From positions 5,332,001 through 5,396,000 of the forward strand of contig NZ_CP036278.1 of assembly GCF_007748035.1 (NCBI RefSeq): a stretch of DNA of 64,000 nt. Direction: 5' to 3'. This DNA comes from Aeoliella mucimassa. GTDB lineage: Bacteria; Planctomycetota; Planctomycetia; Pirellulales; Lacipirellulaceae. The notes below the pieces were generated by a model, which worked only from the letters and a program-made list of their open reading frames with translations, did no database searches and was not told the origin of the DNA. Below, in pieces: positions 8,616 to 18,230 of this stretch; positions within the stretch are counted from its first letter, which is position 1; every line of letters begins with the position of its first letter. The position numbers were made by a program, and so were the translations under genes.

Positions 8616-10841
8616 CTACTCTTCCTCGCCGTAGTACTGCTGCAAAAGCTCTTCGTCCGACAGGTCGAACTCCACCTGCTGGCGGATTGGCGTCATCTTT
8701 GCGGGTGAGGCTTTGACCGTCGCTTGGGCTTCGACAATCTCGTTGTAGTGGGCTAGCGGGTCGCGACAATATCGCATTTTGTATTGGAACTCTGCATCGG
8801 CTAGCGCTGCGGCTTGGGAAAAGATCGCCGCATATACCAGCAACCAGACGATCGCCGCCCCCGCGGCGGAACGGCCGGCAAAGCGGAGTAGTTGAGACCA
8901 GCGTTGCCGATCGGCAGGCACAAAACCAAGTCGCCAGCCTTCGCGTTGCTGCCTGGCCGACCGCAGCACGTACCACCCGATCACCAGCAGCAGCGACAAC
9001 GCGAGTCCCACGTAGTGCCCCAGGTGGGCGAACCACTGCAGCACCGCCCACATCCAAGAGCCGGTTTGCAGTTTGGTGCCGGCGCGAATCACCTCGGCAT
9101 CGAGGCCGCCGAATCCGCGGGCGTGCACCCACAACTCGGGGGGATTCGCAGCGAGCGCTGCCAACGCCCAGGAGACCCAAGGCCATTGGGCCGCCAACAC
9201 AGCGATCGCGGTGGTGATCGCCAGCAGCGTCCGTGTTTGATAGCGAACTTGCCGGCGACGTATCACACGCAGCAGTATCCATGCGGCCCCCGCAGCGATG
9301 GCAAACGCCGAGAGCCAGATGCCGCCGATGATCGCCCGCTGCTGCCAGGCGTGGCTAATTACCTCGGCCGGGGCCATGCCTAGCACCACGATCGTCAGTC
9401 CATAGCCTACTAGCCAGGCAACGCACTGCCGGACAAAGCCGAGATGCGAGGGCGTGTCGCCCCGGCGAGCCAATAGCCAGCCGACCAACAGCAGCGGTAA
9501 CGCGAGGTACAACATCGCGCCGGCCGACAAACTGGCGACCGCCGAGTAGGTAGCCTCGCGGGTGGTGCTGAACGGTTCGGGGTAGACTTCGGCATGCAGC
9601 GTTTGCAACGCGGCGGTAAGTGTCGCCGCGTCGATGCGGAGTTGGCGCTCTCGCAATTTCAGCGCGTCGAGTTCCGCTTGCGAGATGGCGTCGGGGAAAG
9701 CCTCAGCTATCTTTAGCAGTCCTGCGTAATTAGCCTCGCGGATGACTGCGTATCGAAGTTGAAGATCAAGTGCAGAAGTCTCCTTGGGTAGGATCGCTTG
9801 CTCAAAGAGCCGTAGCGTTTGACGTTTGTGATCTATTGCCAGCTCGATGTTGCCGTCCAAAATCGCGTCGTCGGCTTGCACCATGCACCAGCGCGACAAC
9901 ATAGCATAGAGCCACGTTTGTCGGTAGGAAATCAATCGATTGGTCGCGACGATGGGCCAGTCCGATTGCTTGGCCCCAGATTGGCTAACTAACTCGGCAA
10001 TGCAGGGCGTCCCTGCTTCGCCAAACGCTAAGTACGCTTTCTGCTGCCCCGCTTCGAACCGCTTGCAGCCTTGCAGGAACCCGGACTCGTCGTGAATTGC
10101 GAGCGTCCTACTTACAGTACTTGCAAGCCTTCTGGTTTGCTGATCGATTCGCTGAAAGTCTTCGTCTTGCGTAGCATCATCGGGGAAGAACGCATCGTAA
10201 CTGGCCGACTGCTCCCACAAACTAAATGCCGCCAAGTAATCGTAGAGGGCGTTGTCGGGATCGTGCTGCTGACACTGTTCGAGCACTTGCAGCCAGTCCG
10301 CTTCGCGGGGTGAAAAGTCGAGGCCGCTCATGAACTGGTCTCCCTCGAACTCAAGCAGCGCCCGCATTCGCCACCAGTCGACGTTCTGCGGTTCGAGCTC
10401 AGTGGCTCGTCGTGCCAGCTCCAGACAGCGGGGCAGGCACCGCTCGCGAAACTCTGCCGTGGCCCGGGCAATGGCTTCATCGTCTAGCTCCATGCCCATG
10501 GACGGAAAAGCCTTGGGATATTCCTTCGACTTCATGTAGCCGGACATAAAATCGACGCCCGGGGAGTCGAGCACCCAAGCGGCTCCCATGGCAAGCGAGG
10601 CCGAATCGGGATGCTCGGCGACCACGCGATCGGTCTCCGCCAGCCAGAACTTGGCTTGGTCGACAGGAGGACACTGACCGATGGGCGTGTGCTGCAGCCC
10701 CACCGGGGTACCGAGGGCGAATTGCCACTGGTCCGACAGTAGCCCCCATCCGTACTCGGTATGCGATGCGACCGAAGCGATCCGCACGACCGCCAGCAGC
10801 ACTGCCGCCGCGACTACCCATTTGGCATACCGATGTCCCAT
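8616..10841 (-). CDS. Large multi-pass membrane protein, unknown function
   Basis: 741 residues. A signal-anchor helix (about residues 9-26) leads into a soluble region of about 400 residues rich in Ala, Glu, Leu and Trp. It contains TPR-like helical segments, for example LPRCLELARRATELEPQNVDWW. After that come six or so membrane helices between residues 430 and 685 (such as LYLALPLLLVGWLLA and ALSLLLVIGWYVLRS). The acidic C-terminus ends YYGEEE. I do not recognise a family. The TPR likeness is an impression from the sequence. The gene stands alone, downstream of mutS on the same strand but separated by 255 bases. Confidence 0.75.
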   Translation of the reverse strand: MGHRYAKWVVAAAVLLAVVRIASVASHTEYGWGLLSDQWQFALGTPVGLQHTPIGQCPPVDQAKFWLAETDRVVAEHPDSASLAMGAAWVLDSPGVDFMSGYMKSKEYPKAFPSMGMELDDEAIARATAEFRERCLPRCLELARRATELEPQNVDWWRMRALLEFEGDQFMSGLDFSPREADWLQVLEQCQQHDPDNALYDYLAAFSLWEQSASYDAFFPDDATQDEDFQRIDQQTRRLASTVSRTLAIHDESGFLQGCKRFEAGQQKAYLAFGEAGTPCIAELVSQSGAKQSDWPIVATNRLISYRQTWLYAMLSRWCMVQADDAILDGNIELAIDHKRQTLRLFEQAILPKETSALDLQLRYAVIREANYAGLLKIAEAFPDAISQAELDALKLRERQLRIDAATLTAALQTLHAEVYPEPFSTTREATYSAVASLSAGAMLYLALPLLLVGWLLARRGDTPSHLGFVRQCVAWLVGYGLTIVVLGMAPAEVISHAWQQRAIIGGIWLSAFAIAAGAAWILLRVIRRRQVRYQTRTLLAITTAIAVLAAQWPWVSWALAALAANPPELWVHARGFGGLDAEVIRAGTKLQTGSWMWAVLQWFAHLGHYVGLALSLLLVIGWYVLRSARQQREGWRLGFVPADRQRWSQLLRFAGRSAAGAAIVWLLVYAAIFSQAAALADAEFQYKMRYCRDPLAHYNEIVEAQATVKASPAKMTPIRQQVEFDLSDEELLQQYYGEEE

Positions 10842-10948
10842 CGCCCGATCTCACTGTGGTGTTCGAACCGAGTCCCCGGGAGCCGAACCAGGGACTTGCT
10901 CCAGAGTATTCGCTGGACCGGCGGTTTTATAGGTCGGGAAAAAAGAAA

Positions 10949-11058
10949 GTAGCACGACTCTCCGAGTCGTAGGTAGTTGGCAACGATTTGCCTGGTAGAT
11001 CACGCCTCGGCAGTTGGAAGTTCGCTACCATTGTTTACGACACGGAGTGTCGTGCTAC
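10949..11058. repeat. Long inverted repeat with nested palindromes
   Basis: Arms at 10949-10971 and 11036-11058 are complementary except for two positions. Each arm is itself a hairpin, ACGACTC-TCC-GAGTCGT on the left and ACGACAC-GGA-GTGTCGT on the right. The arm differences keep the inner stems paired. It lies between mutS and the membrane gene downstream. Confidence 0.7.
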
Positions 11059-11096
11059 GATCTGCCCTGCGGGGCGATCGCAATCAGAGGCTGCGG

Positions 11097-13754
11097 TTAC
11101 AAATCCTTCTTCAGCGCGTCCATGGCTGCCAGGGCTTGCAATGGGGTCATATTGTTGAGATCGAGCTCGCGGATCTTTTCGACCACGGGGTGTTCGGCGG
11201 TCTCGAACAGCGTGAGCTGCATGCCGACCTTTTGGCTGGGGGCGGTCTGCGTGTGCGGGGGCGACACTTCGGCGTGTGGCGTGTCGAGGCGGTGGCCCGA
11301 CTGTTCGAGTTCGGCGAGAATCTCCTCCGCCCGCTCGCTTACTGCCCGCGGAACGCCGGCCAGTTGGGCGACATGGATCCCGTAGCTGCGATCCGCGGAG
11401 CCTTCGACGATTTGGTGCAAAAACACGATCTTCCCGAAATGCTCGCGAACCATCACGTTGCGATTCGCAACGCCGGGCAGCTGGTCGGCAAGCTCCGTGA
11501 GCTCATGGTAGTGCGTCGCAAACAGCGTGCGGCAACCAATCTGGTGATGCAGGTACTCCACGATGCTCCAGGCGAGCGACAGCCCGTCGTAGGTGCTGGT
11601 GCCGCGGCCGATTTCGTCGAGCACCACCAGGCTGCGTTCGCTGGCGGTGTTGAGAATGCGGGCCGCTTCGGTCATCTCGACCATGAAGGTACTCTGCCCG
11701 CGGGCCAGCTCGTCGCTTGCACCGACGCGGGCGAACAACCGGTCGGCGACCCCGATCCGCGCCTTACGGGCGGGGACGAAGCTGCCGATCTGGGCCATCA
11801 GCACGATCAACGCGGTCTGGCGAATGTAAGTACTCTTACCCGCCATGTTGGGACCCGTGATGAGGAGGATCTGCGGACTCGCGGCGGTGGGTTGCGACTC
11901 GTCGGCGGCTCGCGTGGATGGGGCCACTCCCCCGCAGACGGTATCGTTCGGCACGAACGTGCCGGCTGCTTCGGTGGCTTCGACCACCGGATGCCGGCCT
12001 GCTTCGATCTCCAGCACCGGCGCGTCGGCAATCTCGGGACGCACGTAGTCGCGGGCGCGGGCCACCTCGGCCAGGCTCGCGAGGGCATCGAGATCAGCCA
12101 AGCACTCGGCCGTGGACAGCAGCCGCGGAACATGACGCAGCGTCAGCTCGCGGAGTTCGGTGAACAGCTGCATCTCAAGGTCCTGCACCCGCTCTTCGGC
12201 GCTCAGCACCTTTTCTTCGTACTCTTTCAGCTCGGGCGTGATGAACCGCTCGGCGTTTTTGAGCGTCTGCTTGCGGATGTACTCGGCCGGCACCTTGTCG
12301 CGATGGGCGTGGGTGACCTCCAAGTAGTAGCCGAACACCTTGTTGAAGCCGACCTTCATGCTGGGGATGCCGGTCCGCTCGATCTCGGCGGTCTGGTAGT
12401 TGGCCATCCATTGCTTGCCGCCGCTCATGAGTTCGCGGAGCTCGTCGAGCCGGCTGTCAGCCCCCGGGCGGATGAAGCCACCCTCGCGGGCCAGCAGCGG
12501 GCAGGCTTCCTCGAGCATCGCTTCGAGCTTGCTCCGCAGTTCGGGGCAGAGGTCGACCTGCTCCTCAATCGCGGCCAGCAGCTTGCTCGCCCGGCCGGTC
12601 AGCTTGGCTTTGAGCGCGGGAAGCGCGGCCAGCGTGCGACCGACGAACGACAGGTCGCGAGGGCCGGCGCGTCCGGTGGTTACCCGCGCGGCGAGTCGCT
12701 GAATGTCGTAGATGCCCTTGAGCACGTCCCGCACTGCCGAGGTGAGCTGCGGATGCTCTACCAACTCGGCTACTGCGTCGAGTCGCTCGTCGATCTTCTC
12801 GGCATCGACCAGCGGGTGGGCGAGCCAGCTACCGAGCCGGCGGGCCCCCATCGGGGTGACCGTGCGGTCGAGCACGCCGAGCAAGGTACCCTCGCGGCTG
12901 CCATCGCGGAGGGTGCGAGTGACTTCCAGGCTGCGCCAGGTGGCCGCGTCGATTTCCAGCGACTCGGCCTGACGCAGCGGCACCAGCGACGCGATGTGCG
13001 ACAGGTCGGCCTTTTGGGTTTCGGTAAGGTACTCGAGCACCGCTCCCGCGGCGGCCAGCGACAGTCGATCGGTCGCCGACTCGTGATCGAAGCCAAACCC
13101 GTCGAGCCGCTGAGTGCCGAAGTGCTGAGCCAGTCGCTCGGCTGCTTGCTGTTGATTGAACGCCCACGCCGGGCGCGAGGTCGACTGTCGGCCGGTAAGC
13201 CATTCGGCGGGGAGCTCGGCCCGCTGTTCGTCGCTCACCACGATCTCGGTCGGCGCGATGCGGGCGAGCTGGTCGACCACATCCCGCACCGGCAGGGCGG
13301 CCGCCTGGAAGGCTCCCGTCGAAAGGTCGACCCACGCCAGGCCGACCTGTTGCGCGTCGCCATCGGTGATGAGGGCCGCCAGGTAGTTGCTGGCCGCGGG
13401 ATCGAGCAGCGAGTCGTCGGTCACGGTGCCGCGGCTCACGATGCGGGTGATCTCGCGCTTCACGATGCCTTTAGCCTGCTTCGGATCCTCCATCTGATCG
13501 CAGATTGCGGCTCGGTGCCCCGAGGCAATGATTTTGGCCAGGTACTGATCGAGCTGATGATGAGGAAAACCGGCCATCGCGACCGGGTTTTCCCCTTTGT
13601 CGCGGCTCGTAAGCGATAGCCCCAGCACGCGGGCGGCTACCTTGGCATCGTCGTAAAACAACTCGTAAAAGTCGCCCATGCGAAACAGCAAAAGCGCATC
13701 GCCGGCCACTTCCTTGGCCTGGTGGTACTGCTGCATCATCGGACTGAGGGCCAT
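11097..13754 (-). CDS. mutS: DNA mismatch repair protein MutS
   Basis: Binds mismatches and starts methyl-independent or methyl-directed repair with MutL. The 885 residues have the mismatch-reading motif GDFYELF (residues 27-33), the core and lever domains, and the Walker A site GPNMAGKST around residue 635. STFMVEM, DEIGRGTSTYDG and ATHYHEL follow. A short Ala/Ser-rich insert just before Walker A is unusual. Near the C-terminus MQLTLFE resembles a clamp-binding motif. It starts at the ATG at 13754; MALSPMMQQYH is typical. No mutL is in the window. Confidence 0.97.
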   Translation of the reverse strand: MALSPMMQQYHQAKEVAGDALLLFRMGDFYELFYDDAKVAARVLGLSLTSRDKGENPVAMAGFPHHQLDQYLAKIIASGHRAAICDQMEDPKQAKGIVKREITRIVSRGTVTDDSLLDPAASNYLAALITDGDAQQVGLAWVDLSTGAFQAAALPVRDVVDQLARIAPTEIVVSDEQRAELPAEWLTGRQSTSRPAWAFNQQQAAERLAQHFGTQRLDGFGFDHESATDRLSLAAAGAVLEYLTETQKADLSHIASLVPLRQAESLEIDAATWRSLEVTRTLRDGSREGTLLGVLDRTVTPMGARRLGSWLAHPLVDAEKIDERLDAVAELVEHPQLTSAVRDVLKGIYDIQRLAARVTTGRAGPRDLSFVGRTLAALPALKAKLTGRASKLLAAIEEQVDLCPELRSKLEAMLEEACPLLAREGGFIRPGADSRLDELRELMSGGKQWMANYQTAEIERTGIPSMKVGFNKVFGYYLEVTHAHRDKVPAEYIRKQTLKNAERFITPELKEYEEKVLSAEERVQDLEMQLFTELRELTLRHVPRLLSTAECLADLDALASLAEVARARDYVRPEIADAPVLEIEAGRHPVVEATEAAGTFVPNDTVCGGVAPSTRAADESQPTAASPQILLITGPNMAGKSTYIRQTALIVLMAQIGSFVPARKARIGVADRLFARVGASDELARGQSTFMVEMTEAARILNTASERSLVVLDEIGRGTSTYDGLSLAWSIVEYLHHQIGCRTLFATHYHELTELADQLPGVANRNVMVREHFGKIVFLHQIVEGSADRSYGIHVAQLAGVPRAVSERAEEILAELEQSGHRLDTPHAEVSPPHTQTAPSQKVGMQLTLFETAEHPVVEKIRELDLNNMTPLQALAAMDALKKDL

Positions 13755-13859
13755 CGCGTTTGCTCCTAGCTGGGAATCGAACTCCCTATGCTAATCGAGC
13801 GGGCGGTGTCAGTCAGGGGGCAGTTCGCAGAACACTCCAGTGACAGGCAAATTCCCTGT

Positions 13860-14252
13860 CTATTCCGGCTCGGCGTCGCTGGGGTCGCCGTCGACCAGGT
13901 CGCACCGGCAGTAGTAGCAATAGTACGGACTGTCGGTCTCGCGATCGCACTCACCGCATCGGTACACCGGCGATTCAAAGTTGCGGCTGATCCGCCCGCC
14001 GTACGGCAGGCCAGCAATCTTCTTCTGCAATCGCAGGTGCTCGGCCAAGGCCTGGAACAAGAGCCAGGCGATCAAGCCATTGAATAAGGTCATCAGTGCG
14101 ACCAGCCACCCCTCGTAGGGGGTCATGAGGAAGAAGACCGTTGCCAAGAGTACCGAAAGCACAAAGAGCAGGATGCCTACCAGACTGAGTTTGCCTTCGA
14201 GCCCTCCGTGGTAGGTCGATCCCACACGGATACATTTTGCGGTTTTAGCCAT
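13860..14252 (-). CDS. Membrane protein with C-terminal zinc-ribbon-like motif
   Basis: 130 residues. A short basic N-terminus is followed by two membrane segments (LVGILLFVLSVLLATVFFL and WLVALMTLFNGLIAWLLF). A polar stretch and a cysteine cluster CGECDRETDSPYYCYYCRCD come after, then an acidic tail. The cysteines could bind zinc. The start at 14252 has CGGAG a few bases upstream; the longer frame adds 20 unrelated residues. No family assigned. It lies about 100 bases before the mutS start on the same strand. Confidence 0.75.
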   Translation of the reverse strand: MAKTAKCIRVGSTYHGGLEGKLSLVGILLFVLSVLLATVFFLMTPYEGWLVALMTLFNGLIAWLLFQALAEHLRLQKKIAGLPYGGRISRNFESPVYRCGECDRETDSPYYCYYCRCDLVDGDPSDAEPE

Positions 14253-14532
14253 GGGTGCTCCGGGGGGTTCGTGGTCGGGGGTAGCCGCCGGCGGGCGGTA
14301 CCTCGATAACACTAGTTATGCACTCGATACCGGCGGTGATGCAACCACCGCTCCTCCAGGACCCTGACCGGGTGACGGATCTCTGTGCACGGAGTGCTTC
14401 GCGGAATGTCGGCTGGCTGGTGCTCCTGGTACGAATCGCCTGGCTACGTGATAATCGGCCAGAGAGAAGGCGGGTTGCCCCCTGCCCTCTGCAGATTTCG
14501 TTCACCGAGAAGCTCTTCGTCGAAGCGGCCCC

Positions 14533-15171
14533 ATGATTGCCATTGGTTTGATGTTGTTTCTGATTATGGACCCCTTTGGCAACATGATTGTTGTCAATTC
14601 GCTGGTGTCCGATCTCCCTCGCTGGCAGCAGGCGCTAGTGATTCTGCGCGAGGGTGCCATCGCCATGGGCATTCTCATCCTGATTGCGATATTCGGCAGT
14701 GCGATGCTCGACACTCTGGGCCTCGAGGAGGCCTCGCTGCAACTCTCCGGCGGGATCGTACTGTTCCTGATCGCCTTGGGAATGCTGTTTCCCTCCCGGC
14801 GCGTGCTCGACGAAGAGACCACCGACACCCCGTTGGTGGTGCCGATTGCGATGCCGCTGATTGCGGGGCCAAGCGCGATTTCGATGGTGATTCTATTCAG
14901 CAAGCACCACGCGATGCCAACCGTAATCGGTGGCATCGCGCTGGCGACGATCTCGTCGACCTTGCTGCTGGCCGCCTGCTCGCTGGTGTATCACCTGCTC
15001 GGGCGGCGCGGTTCCATTGCTCTCGAACGGCTAATGGGCCTACTGCTCATCATGATTGCCGTTCAGATGCTGCTCGACGGAGTCGATGCGTTTATTAACG
15101 CACGACTCCAAGCAGCCGAGGCCGTCAACATCAGTTGGCGGCCGTTTGCGGCTTACGGCCCTTCGACTTGA
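14533..15171 (+). CDS. MarC-family integral membrane protein
   Basis: 212 residues with six hydrophobic segments. The family signature is visible in LFLIMDPFGNMIVVNSLVSDL at the N-terminus, LQLSGGIVLFLIALGMLFPS in the middle, PIAMPLIAGPSAISMVILF, and a final GLLLIMIAVQMLLDGVDAFI. MarC/UPF0056 proteins are inner-membrane proteins annotated as putative amino-acid (NAAT) transporters; their substrate is not settled. The start ATG at 14533 sits after a CGAAGCGG stretch and has no good ribosome site. The last 41 bases overlap the convergent DEAD-box gene. Confidence 0.9.
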   Translation: MIAIGLMLFLIMDPFGNMIVVNSLVSDLPRWQQALVILREGAIAMGILILIAIFGSAMLDTLGLEEASLQLSGGIVLFLIALGMLFPSRRVLDEETTDTPLVVPIAMPLIAGPSAISMVILFSKHHAMPTVIGGIALATISSTLLLAACSLVYHLLGRRGSIALERLMGLLLIMIAVQMLLDGVDAFINARLQAAEAVNISWRPFAAYGPST

Positions 15172-16978
15172 ACTTGCCTTTGTTGCCCCATGGCTTGCCG
15201 CCGGCTTTCGCGCCGGACTTGGCTCCAGGCTTACCACCAGGCTTGCCACCGGGACGACCACCAGCCTTGGCACCATTGCCGCCGCCGGAGCTGTTGCCAC
15301 GCGACGTGGCACCCGGCTTACCACCGGAGCGTGCGCCCGACTTAAAGCCCGATTTGAAACCGGGCTTTCCGCCTGGCTTGCCGTTGCGAGGACCGCGTTC
15401 GGTGCGTTCGCCGTTTTCGCCGCGTGGACCACGGTCGTTGCGATCGGTACGCTCGCCACGTTGGCCGGTCCGTTCACCGTTTTCTCCGCGTTGACCACGA
15501 TCACCACGTTCGCTGCGTTGACCACACTCACTACGTGAATCACGTTCGCCGGATCGTTCGCTGCGTTGACCGTACTCACTACGCGGACCGCGTTCGCCGG
15601 AACGTTCGCCGCGACGTCCTTCCGACTGACCGCCGGAACCGCCGAACTGCCCGGACTTCCGGAACGGACGCTTCCGCTTCGGACGCGAGGAGTTGCCGCC
15701 GCGTTGTGGGCGTCCACCACCTTGGCCGCCGTTTTGCTGACGATTGGAGTGCGACTGCTCCTTCATCGGGCGGGCAGGTTCCAGCTCTTCGCCATTCTCG
15801 CCATGCACCGCGATGCGGGTCTTCATCAACCGTTCGATCGCGAACAAGTAACGTCGCTCGTCGCGAGCACAGTACGAAATCGCTACCCCTTCGGCACCCG
15901 CCCGGGCAGTCCGCCCAATGCGGTGCACGTAGGTCTCGGGGGCCTCTGGCAAATCGTAGTTCACAATGTGCGAAACATCGCGAATGTCCAAACCGCGGGC
16001 AGCAATGTCGGTCGCCACCAGAATCGGAGGATTCTTACCCTTAAACCTTTCGAGCGTACGGGTGCGGGCTCCTTGGCTCTTGTTGCCATGAATGGCGGCC
16101 GCGCGAAGTCCGTCGCGTTCCAAACGCTTGACGATCTTGTCGGCACCATGCTTCGTGCGACTGAACACCAACGTGCGACTCCGCGGGGTCTCTTTCAAGA
16201 ACCGCGCTAGCTCGTCGGGCTTCTCTTTCTTCTCGACCATCCGCACGCTTTGAGCAATCCGCTCGGCGGGAGTCGCTACCGGAGCGACTTCCACGCTCTC
16301 GGGATCGGTCAGCCATTGCTCCGCCAGGCGGCGAATCTCCGTCGGCATCGTTGCCGAGAACATCAGCGTCTGACGCTCCTCAGGCACCATCGACACGATT
16401 CGCTTGAGGTCGGGCAGGAAGCCCATGTCGAGCATCTGATCGGCTTCGTCGAACACCAGGATTTCGATCTGCGACAGGTCGATGTGCCCTTGGCCAATCA
16501 GGTCGAGCAACCGCCCGGGAGTCGCAACCAACGAGTCGACCCCATGACGCAGCGCCCGCACCTGGTGGAGTTGCGACACGCCGCCAAACACCACGCAATG
16601 ACGTAGCGGAGTGTGGCGACCATACTTCTTCAGGCTCTCGCTAATCTGGGCAGCTAGCTCGCGAGTAGGCGACAGCACCAGCGACTTGAGAACGCGTGGG
16701 CGTGGGTTCGCCCCTTTTGATCCCTTCGGACCTTTGTGCTTCGGCTTTTCGGGTTTGTGCCCCTCGGGCTTCGGTGGCAACGTCTGCAGCAAACGATCGA
16801 GCATCGGCAGCGTGAACGCAGCGGTCTTGCCGGTGCCGGTTTGGGCGCAACCAATCACGTCGCGCCCGGCCAGGATCATCGGAATTGCAGCCGCTTGAAT
16901 CGGGGTGGCCTCTTCATAGCCCAATTTTTCGAGGGCACGGAGAAACGGTTCGGCCAAGCCAAGTTCGGTGAACTTCAT
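15131..16978 (-). CDS. DEAD-box RNA helicase with long low-complexity tail
   Basis: ATP-dependent RNA helicase of the RhlE/DeaD group. The Q motif lies at residues 24-28 (ATPIQ), Walker A AQTGTGKT at 45-52, followed by PTRELA, VFDEADQMLDMGF, SAT, and the helicase C motifs ARGLDI and HRIGRTAR. The core ends near residue 385. The remaining 230 residues are a repetitive tail, first Arg/Glu/Ser/Gly (RGERSGERG-like) and then Gly/Lys/Ala/Pro (GGKPGAKSGAK-like), probably RNA-binding. At 615 residues it is longer than usual because of this tail. The 3' end overlaps the convergent MarC gene by 41 bases. Confidence 0.94.
   Translation of the reverse strand: MKFTELGLAEPFLRALEKLGYEEATPIQAAAIPMILAGRDVIGCAQTGTGKTAAFTLPMLDRLLQTLPPKPEGHKPEKPKHKGPKGSKGANPRPRVLKSLVLSPTRELAAQISESLKKYGRHTPLRHCVVFGGVSQLHQVRALRHGVDSLVATPGRLLDLIGQGHIDLSQIEILVFDEADQMLDMGFLPDLKRIVSMVPEERQTLMFSATMPTEIRRLAEQWLTDPESVEVAPVATPAERIAQSVRMVEKKEKPDELARFLKETPRSRTLVFSRTKHGADKIVKRLERDGLRAAAIHGNKSQGARTRTLERFKGKNPPILVATDIAARGLDIRDVSHIVNYDLPEAPETYVHRIGRTARAGAEGVAISYCARDERRYLFAIERLMKTRIAVHGENGEELEPARPMKEQSHSNRQQNGGQGGGRPQRGGNSSRPKRKRPFRKSGQFGGSGGQSEGRRGERSGERGPRSEYGQRSERSGERDSRSECGQRSERGDRGQRGENGERTGQRGERTDRNDRGPRGENGERTERGPRNGKPGGKPGFKSGFKSGARSGGKPGATSRGNSSGGGNGAKAGGRPGGKPGGKPGAKSGAKAGGKPWGNKGKFKSKGRKPQTAAN
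15150..15640 (-). repeat. Repetitive coding tract in the helicase tail
   Basis: Short degenerate units coding for RGER/RSER/GENGER and GGKPG-type peptides. They are internal to the helicase gene. Repeat-number variation between strains would be expected here. Confidence 0.7.
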
Positions 16979-17424
16979 CTTTTAACTAATCTACTTTCGT
17001 GTCTGCACCCTGGGCGCGGTCGGGGTCCGCAGACCTCTACCACTAGGGGGCTTCGTGGGGTCCCTCGCAAGCGAGGGTTTGCCGTTGGATTGCCTTGCTC
17101 CACCTGGTAGGTGGCCAACTTGTTACTCAAGAAGGGCGTTCCCCCAGCTCATTTACGTCTGGGGAGGCAAGGCCTAAGGGGCAAGAGAATCAATCGCAGT
17201 CGAGCGGCACCTGCCGAGGGGGCGTCGCGATTGAACTTCACGACCGCCTGGCAGGCGAAATATCGAGCTTGAGTGAACAGACCGGCACTCAAAGCTCGGT
17301 AAGTCTCACACCTCATGTAAGGAGTGGAAGTATAACCGCCCTGTCCAGATTTGCAAGGCGTGATTCGCCCGCTAGCACGGGATATTTCCCCGCCAACCAT
17401 TGCAACCCTCACCAAGGCCGCGAC
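16979..17424. other. Intergenic region upstream of the helicase gene
   Basis: About 450 bases with no supported gene. A hairpin around CCCTCGCAAGCGAGGG (17058-17073) is the only clear structure. The promoter of the helicase gene should lie near its right... left end, but I cannot place it. Confidence 0.4.
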
Positions 17425-18030
17425 TAGCATTATGATAGATTCCCAATTTACCCACCGATGGGAAAATTGAATCTCCGCCGACTCTATAAAACCAGTGGTT
17501 TCGTCCCTCGAATAGATTCCCATTTCCAAAAACGCATCGAGTGGGAATCTATTTTCGCGCTGGGTATCTATCGCAAATCGTTTACCAGCAATGAGTTGCA
17601 TCAACACCTCCGCGATAGTTGCCCAAAATAGATTCCCATGGGTGGGAAACTATTTTGAGTTGGACGTTGGGAGTTGGAAGTTGGGGTTTGAAAGGGTAGT
17701 AGCGTGGGTCCAGGAGCTTCCAGCGTCGCAGCCCCACCACCGCATTACCCACACGCGCAGCAGCCAGCCCCCACGCCAGCAACCATTCGCCTGCGCGTCG
17801 CTAGTCGTTTGTTATTTAGAGAAACATCACATCTGATTCACCTCCTTTCATAAAAAGCCAACAGCCGATAGCTGAAAGCCGACAGCCTCAATCACCTGTC
17901 CATTAGAACACCACAGGTGGCCAATTCCCAGCGAAAAATGGAGAGAATCAAAACACCCAATTCCCCCTTCGCTGGCCCAATTCCAGGAACGCGGGTCGGC
18001 CTCTTAGGGCCGGGGAGGTGGGAAGCGGAG
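17425..18030 (-). repeat. Composite intergenic repeat, copy A
   Basis: About 600 bases that match 61513-62165 in reverse orientation. The best-conserved part (about 17430-17650) is roughly 90% identical by eye and contains several ATAGATTCCCA / TGGGAATCTAT boxes able to form hairpins. Further out come a GCTGTCGGCTTTCAGCTAT segment, a GGTGGCCAATTCCCAGCG segment and a CCCACCTCCCCGGCCCT segment, in the same order in both copies. Open frames across it share a peptide with copy B, but the base differences change amino acids freely, so I treat it as non-coding. The strand is given relative to copy B read as plus. Confidence 0.75.
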
Positions 18031-18104
18031 AAAGCTTCTCAATTCATCAGATCGGGCCCCGAGAGCATGCACGCTCCTACGTTATGCTCAAGCCAACGTC
18101 AAGG

Positions 18105-18220
18105 CCTCAGGCCCTCCCCGGGCCTGATAGCCCGACCCATCCCGAAGGGAGGGTGCAGACAGTATCACGCCCCGAAGGGGCAATCACATGCCAGCCCGGG
18201 GCATCGCCCCGGGAGGTCTT
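18105..18220. repeat. Cluster of short GC-rich palindromes
   Basis: Three hairpin-forming units follow each other: CCCTCCCCGGGCCTGATAGC, CGCCCCGAAGGGGC and CCCGGGGCATCGCCCCGGG. The first is close to a block at 8365-8405. They resemble dispersed REP-like intergenic repeats and end just before the small gene at 18231. Confidence 0.55.
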
Positions 18221-18230
18221 TGGAAAAGCA

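Noticed and set aside
10977-13619. An 880-residue open frame on the plus strand
   Set aside because: It is antisense to mutS. Its peptide is a His/Gly/Leu-rich mirror with no family likeness, and mutS on the other strand is certain.
17149-17607. Open frame sharing a QRENRFPLDAF-type peptide with 61976-62215
   Set aside because: Differences between the two copies fall at all codon positions and change amino acids freely, while the palindromic boxes are kept. It is better explained as a non-coding repeat.
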